Shown here: piece after piece, positions 44,040 through 51,788 of the stretch
Numbering within the stretch: the first letter of the stretch is position 1
Layout of the letters: every line of letters begins with the position of its first letter
Program-made: the position numbers and the translations under genes
The notes under the pieces: generated by a model
Told to the model about the DNA's origin: nothing
What the model saw: only the letters and a program-made list of their open reading frames with translations
Database searches by the model: none
Source of the DNA: Bacteroidales bacterium
Lineage (GTDB): Bacteria > Bacteroidota > Bacteroidia > Bacteroidales > M50B96
Assembly (NCBI GenBank): GCA_021740905.1
Contig: JAIOYV010000045.1
Location: 1-54,864 of the forward strand
Reading direction: 5' to 3'
Length of the DNA: 54,864 bases

Positions 44040-45275
44040 CTATATCTGCCTTTTCAACTTAACTTTTACTCGAATATCCTTCCCATCCCTGGTAAGCAGC
44101 AATTTGAGTGTCCGGTTGGGACGCGAATGAAAGATGCCTGTAATTTCATCATAAGTCATTTTATGGGTTGGGGAACTATTAATTGCTTTTAAGAAATCGC
44201 CTGATCTCACTCCCGCCAGATCAGCTGGTGATCCAGGTGTCACTTCATCCACAATATAGGCATTGAAACCCATCTCTACCACTGTCAGGGTAATTCCGCA
44301 CAGGTTGTATTCAAATGGCAATCTGTAGTTCCTATTTTTCTTAAGGTACATCGCATTGTCGGGGTAAGAGAAAATAACATGAAAGCGTCCCAGGATTTCC
44401 CCGCCCAGTGTGCCATTCCGGTTTTTTTGTAATAAAGAGTCGAGAAAAGGATAAGGATTTGCATACGATACAATTACCTCCTCAAAGTTGAACTTTCCAA
44501 TATCTATCCTTTTTATGCGGGCTTTGTACCCTTCAATTTTTCCACCTAGCCCCCTGCCAATGCTACTGCTTATATATTTTTCGGGAAGCTTCAGGCTATC
44601 GTTGCTTTCCAGTTCAAGCATTGAGGAATGGCTTGCCCCCAAGTCAACCATAAGCCGGCTTTTAATTTTGGTACTATCATCAATAGTAAGCAGTGCATTT
44701 ACGTAAGGTTTGCCATTCTCTATCTCGAATTGGATTTTGGTGAAGGAACGGGGGGGCTTGAAGTTATCAGGTTCGTAAAGCCTAAGCTGTTTTGTGTCGT
44801 AATTGATTTTTACGATAAAGCGCCGGAACAGGTCGTAGCCAATGATGCCATGAATCCTGCGACCAAAGTAATTTTCGAGCATCAGAAAATCTTCATCAAT
44901 TACCAGGAGAGAGTGTATATCGCCTGTTAAACCCACAGATTCGAATTTGATTTTACTGACAATATGCCCAATTACTATTTGATCGGATGCGGCGCCCAGG
45001 ATATTGATGGTACGTTCGTATTCCAGGCCCAGTGCATCGGCCACCGATTTTTCAATCAGGATAGTATTTCGCACCCCGGTGTCCACAATAAAATTCAGGC
45101 TGTCGCTACCATTTATGCTGACAGGGATAATAATAAGGTTGTTGAAAGTCTTGAACGGGATGGTTGCTTGTCCCCGTTTATTGGTAAGTTGCAAACCATA
45201 AGCCTGAGCAAACAGGCCGGAAGTTGCAAGCCCTATCAGTAATAAAAGCAATATGGTTTTTAAGCTCCTCATCAA
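44040..45275 (-). CDS. exported retropepsin-like aspartyl protease with PDZ domain
   Basis: 411 residues. Signal peptide 1-23 (SGLFAQA). Two tandem pepsin-like lobes follow. The first has FIVDTGVRNTIL (about 62-73), with the canonical Asp-Thr-Gly. The second has LMVDLGASHSSML (about 209-221), where the triad is Asp-Leu-Gly, a common variation in this family. A PDZ domain (about 330-410) begins GFNAYIVDEVTPGSPADLAGV and ends in basic sequence. The protein is probably periplasmic or membrane-associated and may cleave or bind misfolded envelope proteins. Which lobe is catalytic was not determined. It sits 2 bp upstream of the RhuM gene. Confidence 0.85.
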   Translation of the reverse strand: MMRSLKTILLLLLIGLATSGLFAQAYGLQLTNKRGQATIPFKTFNNLIIIPVSINGSDSLNFIVDTGVRNTILIEKSVADALGLEYERTINILGAASDQIVIGHIVSKIKFESVGLTGDIHSLLVIDEDFLMLENYFGRRIHGIIGYDLFRRFIVKINYDTKQLRLYEPDNFKPPRSFTKIQFEIENGKPYVNALLTIDDSTKIKSRLMVDLGASHSSMLELESNDSLKLPEKYISSSIGRGLGGKIEGYKARIKRIDIGKFNFEEVIVSYANPYPFLDSLLQKNRNGTLGGEILGRFHVIFSYPDNAMYLKKNRNYRLPFEYNLCGITLTVVEMGFNAYIVDEVTPGSPADLAGVRSGDFLKAINSSPTHKMTYDEITGIFHSRPNRTLKLLLTRDGKDIRVKVKLKRQI

Positions 45276-45465
45276 TTTTGAATGAAGCCTAAAAGTAGTG
45301 TTTTTTTGGGGAATCGATTCACCAAATTATCACATGGAAATTTTGCATCAACACAATCCCTTCACTTGGATAATAAGTATGGTCAAATCAAGTGTGGAAA
45401 ATTTGACATCCGCTATGCAATCTGGACAAAACTCAACTTCTCATTTGAAAACCCCATTCTACCTT

Positions 45466-46086
45466 TCAAATCACATTGTATATGGCCAGCGCATAAATAT
45501 GAAATCGGAACAAGCGGGCCAGGGCAAACAACAGAAAAGTACGGAAAGGGAATTTTACCATGCCTGAAAGAAGGCAAATCACACCCCAAGGCAGGGGAAA
45601 CAAGGCGGCAATGATGATGATGACCCCTCCCCATTTTTTAATGCGCACCAGGTGGATGGAAAATTTCCGGTCGAGGTAGTTTCTGACTTTGGGGATTTTA
45701 CGCAACAACAAACCCAGTCCATAAGCACTAACCCCACCCAAAAAGGAATCGATTGCAAGATAGGCCAGCACCCAAAAACTATTGTCGAACTGCTGTGCCC
45801 AGAGGATGAATACTTCAGGAGGAAGAAGCCCCATCAGTGCTTCGGAAACGAAAAAGACCAAGTATATATAAGGGGTTGGTAGTTTTGAAAACACCTTTGG
45901 CCCCAGGGCATCGAGGTCGATAATATAGCTCTCGACAAGAAAGGCAGCCAAAATAAAGACAGCGAAAACCACCAGTATTTTCAACACATTTCGAAGTAAA
46001 AATTTATACAAGCCACTTCGCCGGTAATACACATGGTACACCATCATCTTGTTGAAAAATTTCGCTATGCTTGCCTTTTGCTCCAA
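45466..46086 (-). CDS. VTT/DedA-like membrane protein
   Basis: 206 residues with about five hydrophobic segments: 33-52, 70-92, 103-128, 148-168 and 178-200. The segment VVFF...ALMGLLPPEVFI and the later FPLPWGVICLLSGMVKFPF resemble the re-entrant loops of the DedA/VTT family, with conserved Pro and Gly. The family includes lipid scramblases and flippases acting on undecaprenyl phosphate or phospholipids. The match is by pattern only. It is divergent from deoC and not obviously operonic with the protease gene. Confidence 0.6.
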   Translation of the reverse strand: MEQKASIAKFFNKMMVYHVYYRRSGLYKFLLRNVLKILVVFAVFILAAFLVESYIIDLDALGPKVFSKLPTPYIYLVFFVSEALMGLLPPEVFILWAQQFDNSFWVLAYLAIDSFLGGVSAYGLGLLLRKIPKVRNYLDRKFSIHLVRIKKWGGVIIIIAALFPLPWGVICLLSGMVKFPFRTFLLFALARLFRFHIYALAIYNVI

Positions 46087-46222
46087 TTTATATATCCTGA
46101 AAAATAAACAACAATGATACGGATCAATGGTTTCGATTATTTTACCTGCTGAAAATTAATTCTTTCCCATTAAAAAAGTTTACAACTGTAATCCTTATTT
46201 TTGATGGCAAATTTACGCAATT

Positions 46223-47107
46223 ATGAAGAGTATTTACGACACGGTTTTATCATTCCCAAAATTGGCTGGTTTGCTTACAAAATATCCTCCTTTAGAGCAT
46301 TTTACAAATAGCAATTTGGTTGATATGTCTTCCGGGGACTTAAAAAAAGTGTTTAGCCTCATCGACCTGACCACCCTTGATGTGGCTGATACCAATGAAA
46401 AAGTGGTGGTTTTATGCGAAAAAGCCAACACATTGAACAATAAATATCCGGGCATCCCAAATGTGGCAGCCATCTGTGTATATCCCAATTTCGTTTCCCT
46501 TGTGAAAGAAAAACTGACTGTGCCAGGAGTACAAATTGCATCGGTGGTTGGTGGATTTCCGGCTTCCCAGACCTTTCTCGAAATAAAAACGATGGAAGCC
46601 AAAATGGCTATCGGCGCAGGGGCAACCGAGGCCGACATGGTTATTTCGGTGGGCAAATTACTGGAAGGTAATTATGAGGAAGTGCATAATGAAATTGTGG
46701 CGATTAAAAAGGCCCTTGGCACAGCCCATCTGAAAGTAATCCTTGAAACCGGGGCACTGGACCAGGAACAGATTTACACAGCCAGCCTGATTGCCATGGA
46801 GGCCGGGGCCGATTTCATTAAAACATCGACCGGAAAAATTAGCCCGGCTGCCACCCCCGAAGCCATGATTGTGATGTGCCTCGCTATCCGTGAATTTCAG
46901 AAGAAATACGACAAAAAAATTGGCATTAAACCGGCCGGTGGAATATCGACCCCCGAAGAGGCCATGGTTTATTATCGCATAGTCCGTGAAATTTTGGGCG
47001 AAGATTGGTTGAACAATACACTTTTCAGGATTGGTGCCAGCCGCCTGGCCTCGAACCTGCTCGAAAATATTTGTGCTTTGGAGGGCATTGCTTTTGTGGG
47101 TTACTGA
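46223..47107 (+). CDS. deoC: deoxyribose-phosphate aldolase
   Basis: 294 residues. DeoC cleaves 2-deoxyribose 5-phosphate to acetaldehyde and glyceraldehyde 3-phosphate during deoxynucleoside breakdown. The Schiff-base lysine is Lys200 in ADFIKTSTGK, and the second active-site lysine is Lys236 in GIKPAGGI. DLTTLDVADT (about 48-57) and the VGFP-like word VVGGFPASQT are also conserved. An N-terminal extension of about 35 residues makes it longer than the roughly 220-260-residue bacterial norm but is common in Bacteroidota. It is a stand-alone gene. Confidence 0.95.
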   Translation: MKSIYDTVLSFPKLAGLLTKYPPLEHFTNSNLVDMSSGDLKKVFSLIDLTTLDVADTNEKVVVLCEKANTLNNKYPGIPNVAAICVYPNFVSLVKEKLTVPGVQIASVVGGFPASQTFLEIKTMEAKMAIGAGATEADMVISVGKLLEGNYEEVHNEIVAIKKALGTAHLKVILETGALDQEQIYTASLIAMEAGADFIKTSTGKISPAATPEAMIVMCLAIREFQKKYDKKIGIKPAGGISTPEEAMVYYRIVREILGEDWLNNTLFRIGASRLASNLLENICALEGIAFVGY

Positions 47108-47394
47108 TCAGGTTTTCGGTCTACAGCCCACAGTTCGAAGTCTTCAGTCTGGCAGATGGCAAAGCGTAGTGGGTAGTAGTGAACACACGACAACTGGCAT
47201 CTCTACATTCCCACTAATTGAGAACCTGGAAAATCGGAAACTCAGAACTTTTACCCTTCGAAGCTTCAGCGAGGAAGGGCAGAACTTTTTCAACTTTGAA
47301 CTTTTCAACTCTTCAACTTTGAACTTATATCTGTCGGAACTTTAGCGTAGTAGGGCGGCAGTGAATACAAAACTACAAAAATAATCATATTACT
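47108..47394. repeat. degenerate intergenic repeat tract between deoC and blaI
   Basis: No gene. The tract contains AGTCTTCAGTCTGG near 47130. Then come alternating CAACTTTGAACTTTTCAACT-type words at about 47288-47335, built from the units TTCAACT and TTGAACTT. The first kind matches tracts at 23.1, 37.2 and 41.1 kb. Confidence 0.5.
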
Positions 47395-47429
47395 ATAAAA
47401 GTAGTTGTAAAATTATAAAAGTAGTTGTA
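47395..47429 (+). promoter_or_regulatory. probable BlaI operator: two direct copies, 20-bp period
   Basis: ATAAAAGTAGTTGTA occurs at 47395-47409 and again at 47415-47429. The repeat distance of 20 bp is two helical turns. TACT...AGTA (47391-47403) adds a dyad, and an inverted AACTAC lies at about 47371-47376. The tract overlaps the promoter of the repressor gene, as expected for BlaI/MecI autoregulation. Confidence 0.55.
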
Positions 47430-47435
47430 TGTTTG
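47428..47435 (+). promoter_or_regulatory. -7 element of the blaI-M56 operon
   Basis: TATGTTTG matches TAnnTTTG. GTTG at 47404-47407 lies 20 bp upstream as a partial -33. The predicted start is near 47441, so the transcript would be nearly leaderless relative to the ATG at 47440. It overlaps the second operator copy. Confidence 0.45.
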
Positions 47436-47439
47436 CTGC

Positions 47440-47823
47440 ATGAAAGAATTGACCAAAGCAGAAGAACAAGTCATGCAATACCTCTGGAGGCTCGAAAAGG
47501 CTTTCTTGAAAGACATTGTAGAACAATTTCCCGAACCACGCCCGGCCTACACCACCGTATCGACGGTGATAAGGGTACTCGTAAAAAAAGGCTTCATCGC
47601 ATTCAACAGCTACGGAAAAGTGAATGAATATTACCCGGCTGTAAAAAAAAGCGAGTATTCACGGTTTTATTTCCGGGGCATGATGAAAAGCTTTTTTAAT
47701 GATTCCCCCAGTAAGTTTGCCTCTTTCTTTTCAAAGGATGATGATGTAACACTTACCGAGCTGGAGGAAATGAAACAGATTTTAGAAGATCAAATCCAAA
47801 AACGGAAAAATCAGGATGACTAA
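47440..47823 (+). CDS. BlaI/MecI family transcriptional repressor
   Basis: 127 residues from ATG 47440. An upstream in-frame TTG at 47425 lies inside the promoter and is not preferred. The winged helix is evident: LTKAEEQVMQYLWRL, FLKDIVEQFP, then the recognition part PAYTTVSTVIRVLVKKGFI. The C-terminal helices (about 75-127) would dimerise. In the bla/mec systems this protein is cleaved when an M56 sensor protease is activated. Here the next gene, overlapping by 8 bp, encodes such a sensor, so the same logic is expected. Operator repeats lie immediately upstream. Confidence 0.92.
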   Translation: MKELTKAEEQVMQYLWRLEKAFLKDIVEQFPEPRPAYTTVSTVIRVLVKKGFIAFNSYGKVNEYYPAVKKSEYSRFYFRGMMKSFFNDSPSKFASFFSKDDDVTLTELEEMKQILEDQIQKRKNQDD

Positions 47824-49375
47824 GGAAATCATAATCTACTTTGCAAAGTCCAGCTTCATTTTGGCTTTGCTTTACCTGATGTATTATCTCTTTTTTAAGC
47901 GAGAGACTTTTCATTCGTTAAATCGATTTTTGCTCTATTTTATCCTGATTTGTGCTTCGGTGCTTCCAACCATAAACTTTGAACCATTGATAAATGTCGA
48001 TAATGATTCGGTTGTCCGGAATCAATTTATCAGCAACACTTTTATCGATTTAGAGGAGTTTATCCCCAGCCAGACAGAAATATCTCCGGCAAATCACAAT
48101 CTCTTTTCGGTGTACGACATGATCCTGTTTGCATACCTCTTTGTGATCCTTATTATTCTGATTCACACAATGCGCGATTTGTTGAAGATAACCACCCTGG
48201 GAAGAAAAAAAGAATCGTATTGGCTGGGTAACCTTAAAGTTATCAATACACCCGGCATTGTCACGGCTTTTTCATTCTTCAACCGAATCTTCATCGACAA
48301 GACCAATCTGAATGATCAGGAAATTGAAAAAATCATTGATCATGAGAAAGTTCATTTCAGGTATTTACACACCCTCGATTTAATTATCGTACAACTTTTC
48401 ATCCTCGTCCAATGGTTCAACCCTTTTGTTTACCTAATTCGGAATGCCTTTAAAGAAGTGCATGAGTTTCAGGCCGACAATGTTGTGACCCAAAACAAGG
48501 AGGAAAAACTGGTCTATCAGCAACTTTTGATTAAAAAAGTAGAATTGCGGGCCTCTCTGGCCCTTACCAACAATTTTAACTCATTAACCTTAAAACGTAT
48601 AAAAATGATGGCAAAAAACAAATCGAACAGGTTTAAGTTATTGAACCTGATAATAATTGTACCTATCCTGGTATTTATAAGTATCAACCTGAACTCGGCG
48701 GTAAAGGCCGAATACGGTGGTTTTCTACTTGGTGATACCATTGTTTATATTGAAGAAGGAGAGGATACAAATCGTGTTGAATTGATGAATTCAACCTCCT
48801 TGATAATGAATAAAGAAACCGGTAGTTTGATGGTAACAGGCAGGATATTGGCAGTGCAAGGCGATAAGGAATATCTTGCCGATACCTTAAAATATTTGGA
48901 TAGTGGATGGGCGTATATTGGCGATGTAGTAGTTACCGATAAATCAGACCCAAATTTTGTGGATATCCCCAGAATCTTACCAGTAAATCGCAAATTGATT
49001 TCCAAAAGTTATGAACGCTTTACCAGTACCGAGCATCCATTTCTCACAAAACACAAAGTAAGCGATGGCTATGTTTTCGAGGTCCCAATCGGGTCGTATG
49101 TTTATAGTACAGCCGGAGGTAGGGTTACTATGGTAGAAGCCGATACTGAAAAATACGGAAATTTTGTGGTAATAGAACATGCCAATGGATATTCAACATT
49201 GTATGGAAATCTTTCAAAAATAAATGTGAAATTAAACAAGGAAGTTCACTTAGGACAAGAAATAGGGGTTGTTGGAACATCTGAAAGCTCACCAAACCCA
49301 CATGTTTACTTCGAGATAATCAAGGATGGAATAAACTGTTCTCCCCGAGATTTCTTTCCTGGCAAGAAAAAATAA
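47816..49375 (+). CDS. BlaR1-like M56 peptidase with degenerate M23 (LytM-like) C-terminal domain
   Basis: 519 residues. Membrane helices are at about 8-26, 35-52, 101-118 and 274-292. The M56 metalloprotease domain has HEKVH at 176-180 and the third ligand region KEVHEFQAD (Glu217, Asp221), facing the cytoplasm as in BlaR1. The periplasmic part (about 295-519) is not a beta-lactam sensor. It ends in an M23-type domain (about 405-515) recognisable by GSYVYSTAGGRV, NFVVIEHANGYSTLYGNL and GQEIGVVGT. The metal ligands are lost: no His/Asp pair at the first site, and HVY (496-498) replaces His-x-His. It may bind peptidoglycan without cutting it. Confidence 0.85.
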   Translation: MTKEIIIYFAKSSFILALLYLMYYLFFKRETFHSLNRFLLYFILICASVLPTINFEPLINVDNDSVVRNQFISNTFIDLEEFIPSQTEISPANHNLFSVYDMILFAYLFVILIILIHTMRDLLKITTLGRKKESYWLGNLKVINTPGIVTAFSFFNRIFIDKTNLNDQEIEKIIDHEKVHFRYLHTLDLIIVQLFILVQWFNPFVYLIRNAFKEVHEFQADNVVTQNKEEKLVYQQLLIKKVELRASLALTNNFNSLTLKRIKMMAKNKSNRFKLLNLIIIVPILVFISINLNSAVKAEYGGFLLGDTIVYIEEGEDTNRVELMNSTSLIMNKETGSLMVTGRILAVQGDKEYLADTLKYLDSGWAYIGDVVVTDKSDPNFVDIPRILPVNRKLISKSYERFTSTEHPFLTKHKVSDGYVFEVPIGSYVYSTAGGRVTMVEADTEKYGNFVVIEHANGYSTLYGNLSKINVKLNKEVHLGQEIGVVGTSESSPNPHVYFEIIKDGINCSPRDFFPGKKK

Positions 49376-49381
49376 TTTATC

Positions 49382-51100
49382 ATGACTAAAGAAATCCTCA
49401 TTTTCCTAATGAAATCAGGGCTTGTAATTAGCCTGATGGTTTGCTTTTACCAACTGTTTTTAAGGAAAGAGACCTTCTTTGCTTTTAATCGTTTCTACCT
49501 GCTGCTGACATTAATTCTTTCAACGGCTTTGCCCTTCATCCATTTCTCGTCATCGCCTGAAACCATTGCAAACATAAACCGTTTTCAGTTTGTGGGCGAA
49601 AGCATCGACGCAATAGCGACTCAGGTCGTAGCTACTCCAGTGGAAGCAAGGCAGGCCCTTTCAATCTTCTCCATCCTGGCAATAATTTACTTTGCCGGTT
49701 GGATATTGTTATTGCTGGTTTCTGCGAAGGACATCTTTCAAATCTATCGACTCAGAAAAACAAACCCTGTCGTGAAAGACGGGACAATTCGAATTATCAA
49801 TACTCCCGGAATCCCTTCCGCATTCTCTCTGTTGAACCATATTTTTATTTCAACAGAAATTACCGACAATTATGAGCGCATGAAAATCCTTGCTCATGAA
49901 AAACGGCATATTCAATTATTTCACACCCTCGATCTTATCATCGTTGAGTTTTTCGTACTTCTGCATTGGTTCAATCCTTTCATATACTTGCTCCGCAATG
50001 CCCTAAAAGAAGTACACGAATACCAGGCCGACCAACAGTTTTCTTTCGACAAGGAAGAATTTATCACCTATCAAAAATTGTTGGTCAGTCAGGTGGAAAC
50101 CAAGACTTCGCTGGCGTTAACGAGTAGTTTTAATTCTTTAACCCTAAAACGATTAAAAATGATGACACGAAATAAATCGAATAAAATCAAACTCCTATGG
50201 ATGCTATTATTGATTCCTGTAATTACTACTCTAACATTGTCCTTTAGTACAGCACAGTTTCCATATCCAATATCTTCAGGTGTTATCGCGAACGACACCA
50301 CGGTGGTTATCAATAATGTCTCGAACCTAAAATATAGTAGAAACGACTCGGTGACTTCCTATGTATTTAAAAAAGGAACTTATGATCTTGAATTTGCTGG
50401 CCAATCAAGTCTCACAATCAATGTAGATAATTTTGATGATGTATTAATACGCATTAATGACTCATTGGTTCCAATAAATGAGTTACATCGAATGTTGATC
50501 AAAGCAGTAAGCGGTGCGAATGTAGTTACAGGCAACGACGACTGGAACTTTTCAGGTGAAAATCTGGTAATTTATTATGATGATATGGAATGGAGGGCCA
50601 ATGAAATACTTGTAAAACCCAGCGCGAAACAAATTGAACTTATTGGCGATGTAAGTGCCATAAGCAGATTTGAACAGGCAAAAAATCCCCCAACCATTTA
50701 TCCAGTCGAAAAAGTGGAAGGAGTTCACATTTCTTCCGGTTTTGGAGATCGGATGGACCCCATTTATAAAGTAGAAAAAATGCACAATGCTGTTGATATT
50801 GCCGCACCTATAGGCACCAAAGTTTTTGCTACAGCAGAAGGGACTGTTAGGCTGACAGATTTTAAAGCAACAACTCATGGAAACTATATTATCATCGACC
50901 ATGACCCGGTTTATTCCACGTTTTATTCCCATTTGTCGGAAATCCTTGTAAAAGAAGGGCAAGAATTAAAAGCCGGCGATGTGATCGGAAAGGTGGGAAA
51001 CACAGGTCGTTCCGTAAGCCCACACCTTCATTACGAAATCAAGAAGAACGGGAAGAATGTAGACCCGAAGGATTACTTTCCTCCCTGGAAGAATAAATAA
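49382..51100 (+). CDS. BlaR1-like M56 peptidase fused to an intact M23 (LytM) domain
   Basis: 572 residues, 6 bp behind its paralog. Membrane helices are at about 7-27, 36-55, 93-113 and 275-292. M56 has HEKRH at 172-176 and KEVHEYQAD. The C-terminal M23 domain (about 450-572) keeps all zinc ligands: His468 and Asp472 in KMHNAVDIAAP, and HLH at 548-550 in SVSPHLHYEI. It also keeps the DHDPVYSTFYSHLS core. M23 peptidases cut peptide crosslinks in peptidoglycan, so this protein could both sense and cleave wall peptides and then inactivate BlaI. The last 120 bp of the gene, with its terminator, are repeated twice downstream. Confidence 0.87.
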   Translation: MTKEILIFLMKSGLVISLMVCFYQLFLRKETFFAFNRFYLLLTLILSTALPFIHFSSSPETIANINRFQFVGESIDAIATQVVATPVEARQALSIFSILAIIYFAGWILLLLVSAKDIFQIYRLRKTNPVVKDGTIRIINTPGIPSAFSLLNHIFISTEITDNYERMKILAHEKRHIQLFHTLDLIIVEFFVLLHWFNPFIYLLRNALKEVHEYQADQQFSFDKEEFITYQKLLVSQVETKTSLALTSSFNSLTLKRLKMMTRNKSNKIKLLWMLLLIPVITTLTLSFSTAQFPYPISSGVIANDTTVVINNVSNLKYSRNDSVTSYVFKKGTYDLEFAGQSSLTINVDNFDDVLIRINDSLVPINELHRMLIKAVSGANVVTGNDDWNFSGENLVIYYDDMEWRANEILVKPSAKQIELIGDVSAISRFEQAKNPPTIYPVEKVEGVHISSGFGDRMDPIYKVEKMHNAVDIAAPIGTKVFATAEGTVRLTDFKATTHGNYIIIDHDPVYSTFYSHLSEILVKEGQELKAGDVIGKVGNTGRSVSPHLHYEIKKNGKNVDPKDYFPPWKNK

Positions 51101-51110
51101 AATGGTAGTG

Positions 51111-51186
51111 TAACCATATAAGGAATATAAGATTGTATAATGTGTTTAATTTTTCCTTATATGTCCTAATATGTCTTATATGGTTA
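51111..51186 (+). terminator. hairpin after the M56-M23 operon (array copy 1)
   Basis: TAACCATATAAG (51111-51122) pairs with CTTATATGGTTA (51175-51186). An inner AAGGAATATAAG/CCTTATATGTCC pairing continues the stem. The same hairpin recurs at 51369-51444, with one arm mutation, and at 51627-51692, where the loop has changed. Confidence 0.6.
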
Positions 51187-51193
51187 TGTTTAC

Positions 51194-51358
51194 ATGACAT
51201 TGAATGGCAGAGTGCTTTTTTTGCCCCTAAACGACAAGGTGATCAGAAGGGTCAGAAACACAGGCCGCTCCGTCGACCTGCACATTAACTATGAAATCAA
51301 GAAGAACGGGAAGAATGTAGACCCGGAGGATTACTTTTCTCCCTGGATGAATAAATAA
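51194..51358 (+). pseudogene. 54-codon tail fragment of the M23 domain (array copy 2)
   Basis: An open frame from ATG 51194 adds 15 codons of spacer sequence (MTLNGRVLFLPLNDK) before the copied tail. The copied part has SVDLHINYEI where the gene has SVSPHLHYEI, so the His-x-His zinc motif is destroyed. It ends DYFSPWMNK. No ribosome binding site stands out. It is most likely a by-product of tandem duplication. Confidence 0.6.
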
Positions 51359-51451
51359 AATGGTAGTGTAACCATATAAGGAATATAAGATTGTATAATG
51401 TGTTTAATTTTTCCTTATATGTCCTAATATGTCTTATATAGTTATGTTTAC

Positions 51452-51616
51452 ATGACATTTAATGGCAGAGTGCTTTTTTTGCCCCTAAACGACAAGGTGA
51501 TCAGAAGGGTCAGAAACACAGGCCGCTCCGTAAGCCCACACCTGCATTATGAAATCAAAAAGAACGGGAAGAATGTAGACCCGAAGGATTACTTTCCTCC
51601 CTGGAAGAATAAATAA
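51452..51616 (+). pseudogene. 54-codon tail fragment of the M23 domain (array copy 3)
   Basis: Same layout as the copy-2 fragment: 15 spacer codons (MTFNGRVLFLPLNDK) and then the tail. Here SVSPHLHYEI and DYFPPWKNK are preserved, identical at protein level to the parent gene over those words. It cannot fold as a peptidase alone. Confidence 0.6.
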
Positions 51617-51788
51617 AATGGTAGTGTAACCATATAAGGAATATAAGGTCATATAAGCCTTTTTTTATGTCCTTATATGCCTTATATGGTTATGTTTACA
51701 TGGCATTGTACTGCAATGTGACTAACGGCAAAACTTCCTTGTTTAAATCTGTAAGAATTCCCTTATCTTTATTGCACACTTTTAGTCA

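Larger units (their letters stand above)
50981..51710 (+). repeat. 258-bp tandem array, three copies
   Basis: Copy 1 is 50981-51238, copy 2 is 51239-51496 and copy 3 is 51497-about 51710. The period is exactly 258 bp, measured at two marks: GTGATCGGAA/GTGATCAGAA and TAACCATATAAGG. Each unit holds the last 39 codons of the M23 domain, its stop, a hairpin and about 50 bp of spacer. Copies 2 and 3 share CAGAAGGGTCAGAAACACAG against the gene's GGAAAGGTGGGAAACACAG. Copy 3 is otherwise nearer to the gene. The last part of copy 3 diverges. Confidence 0.9.
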
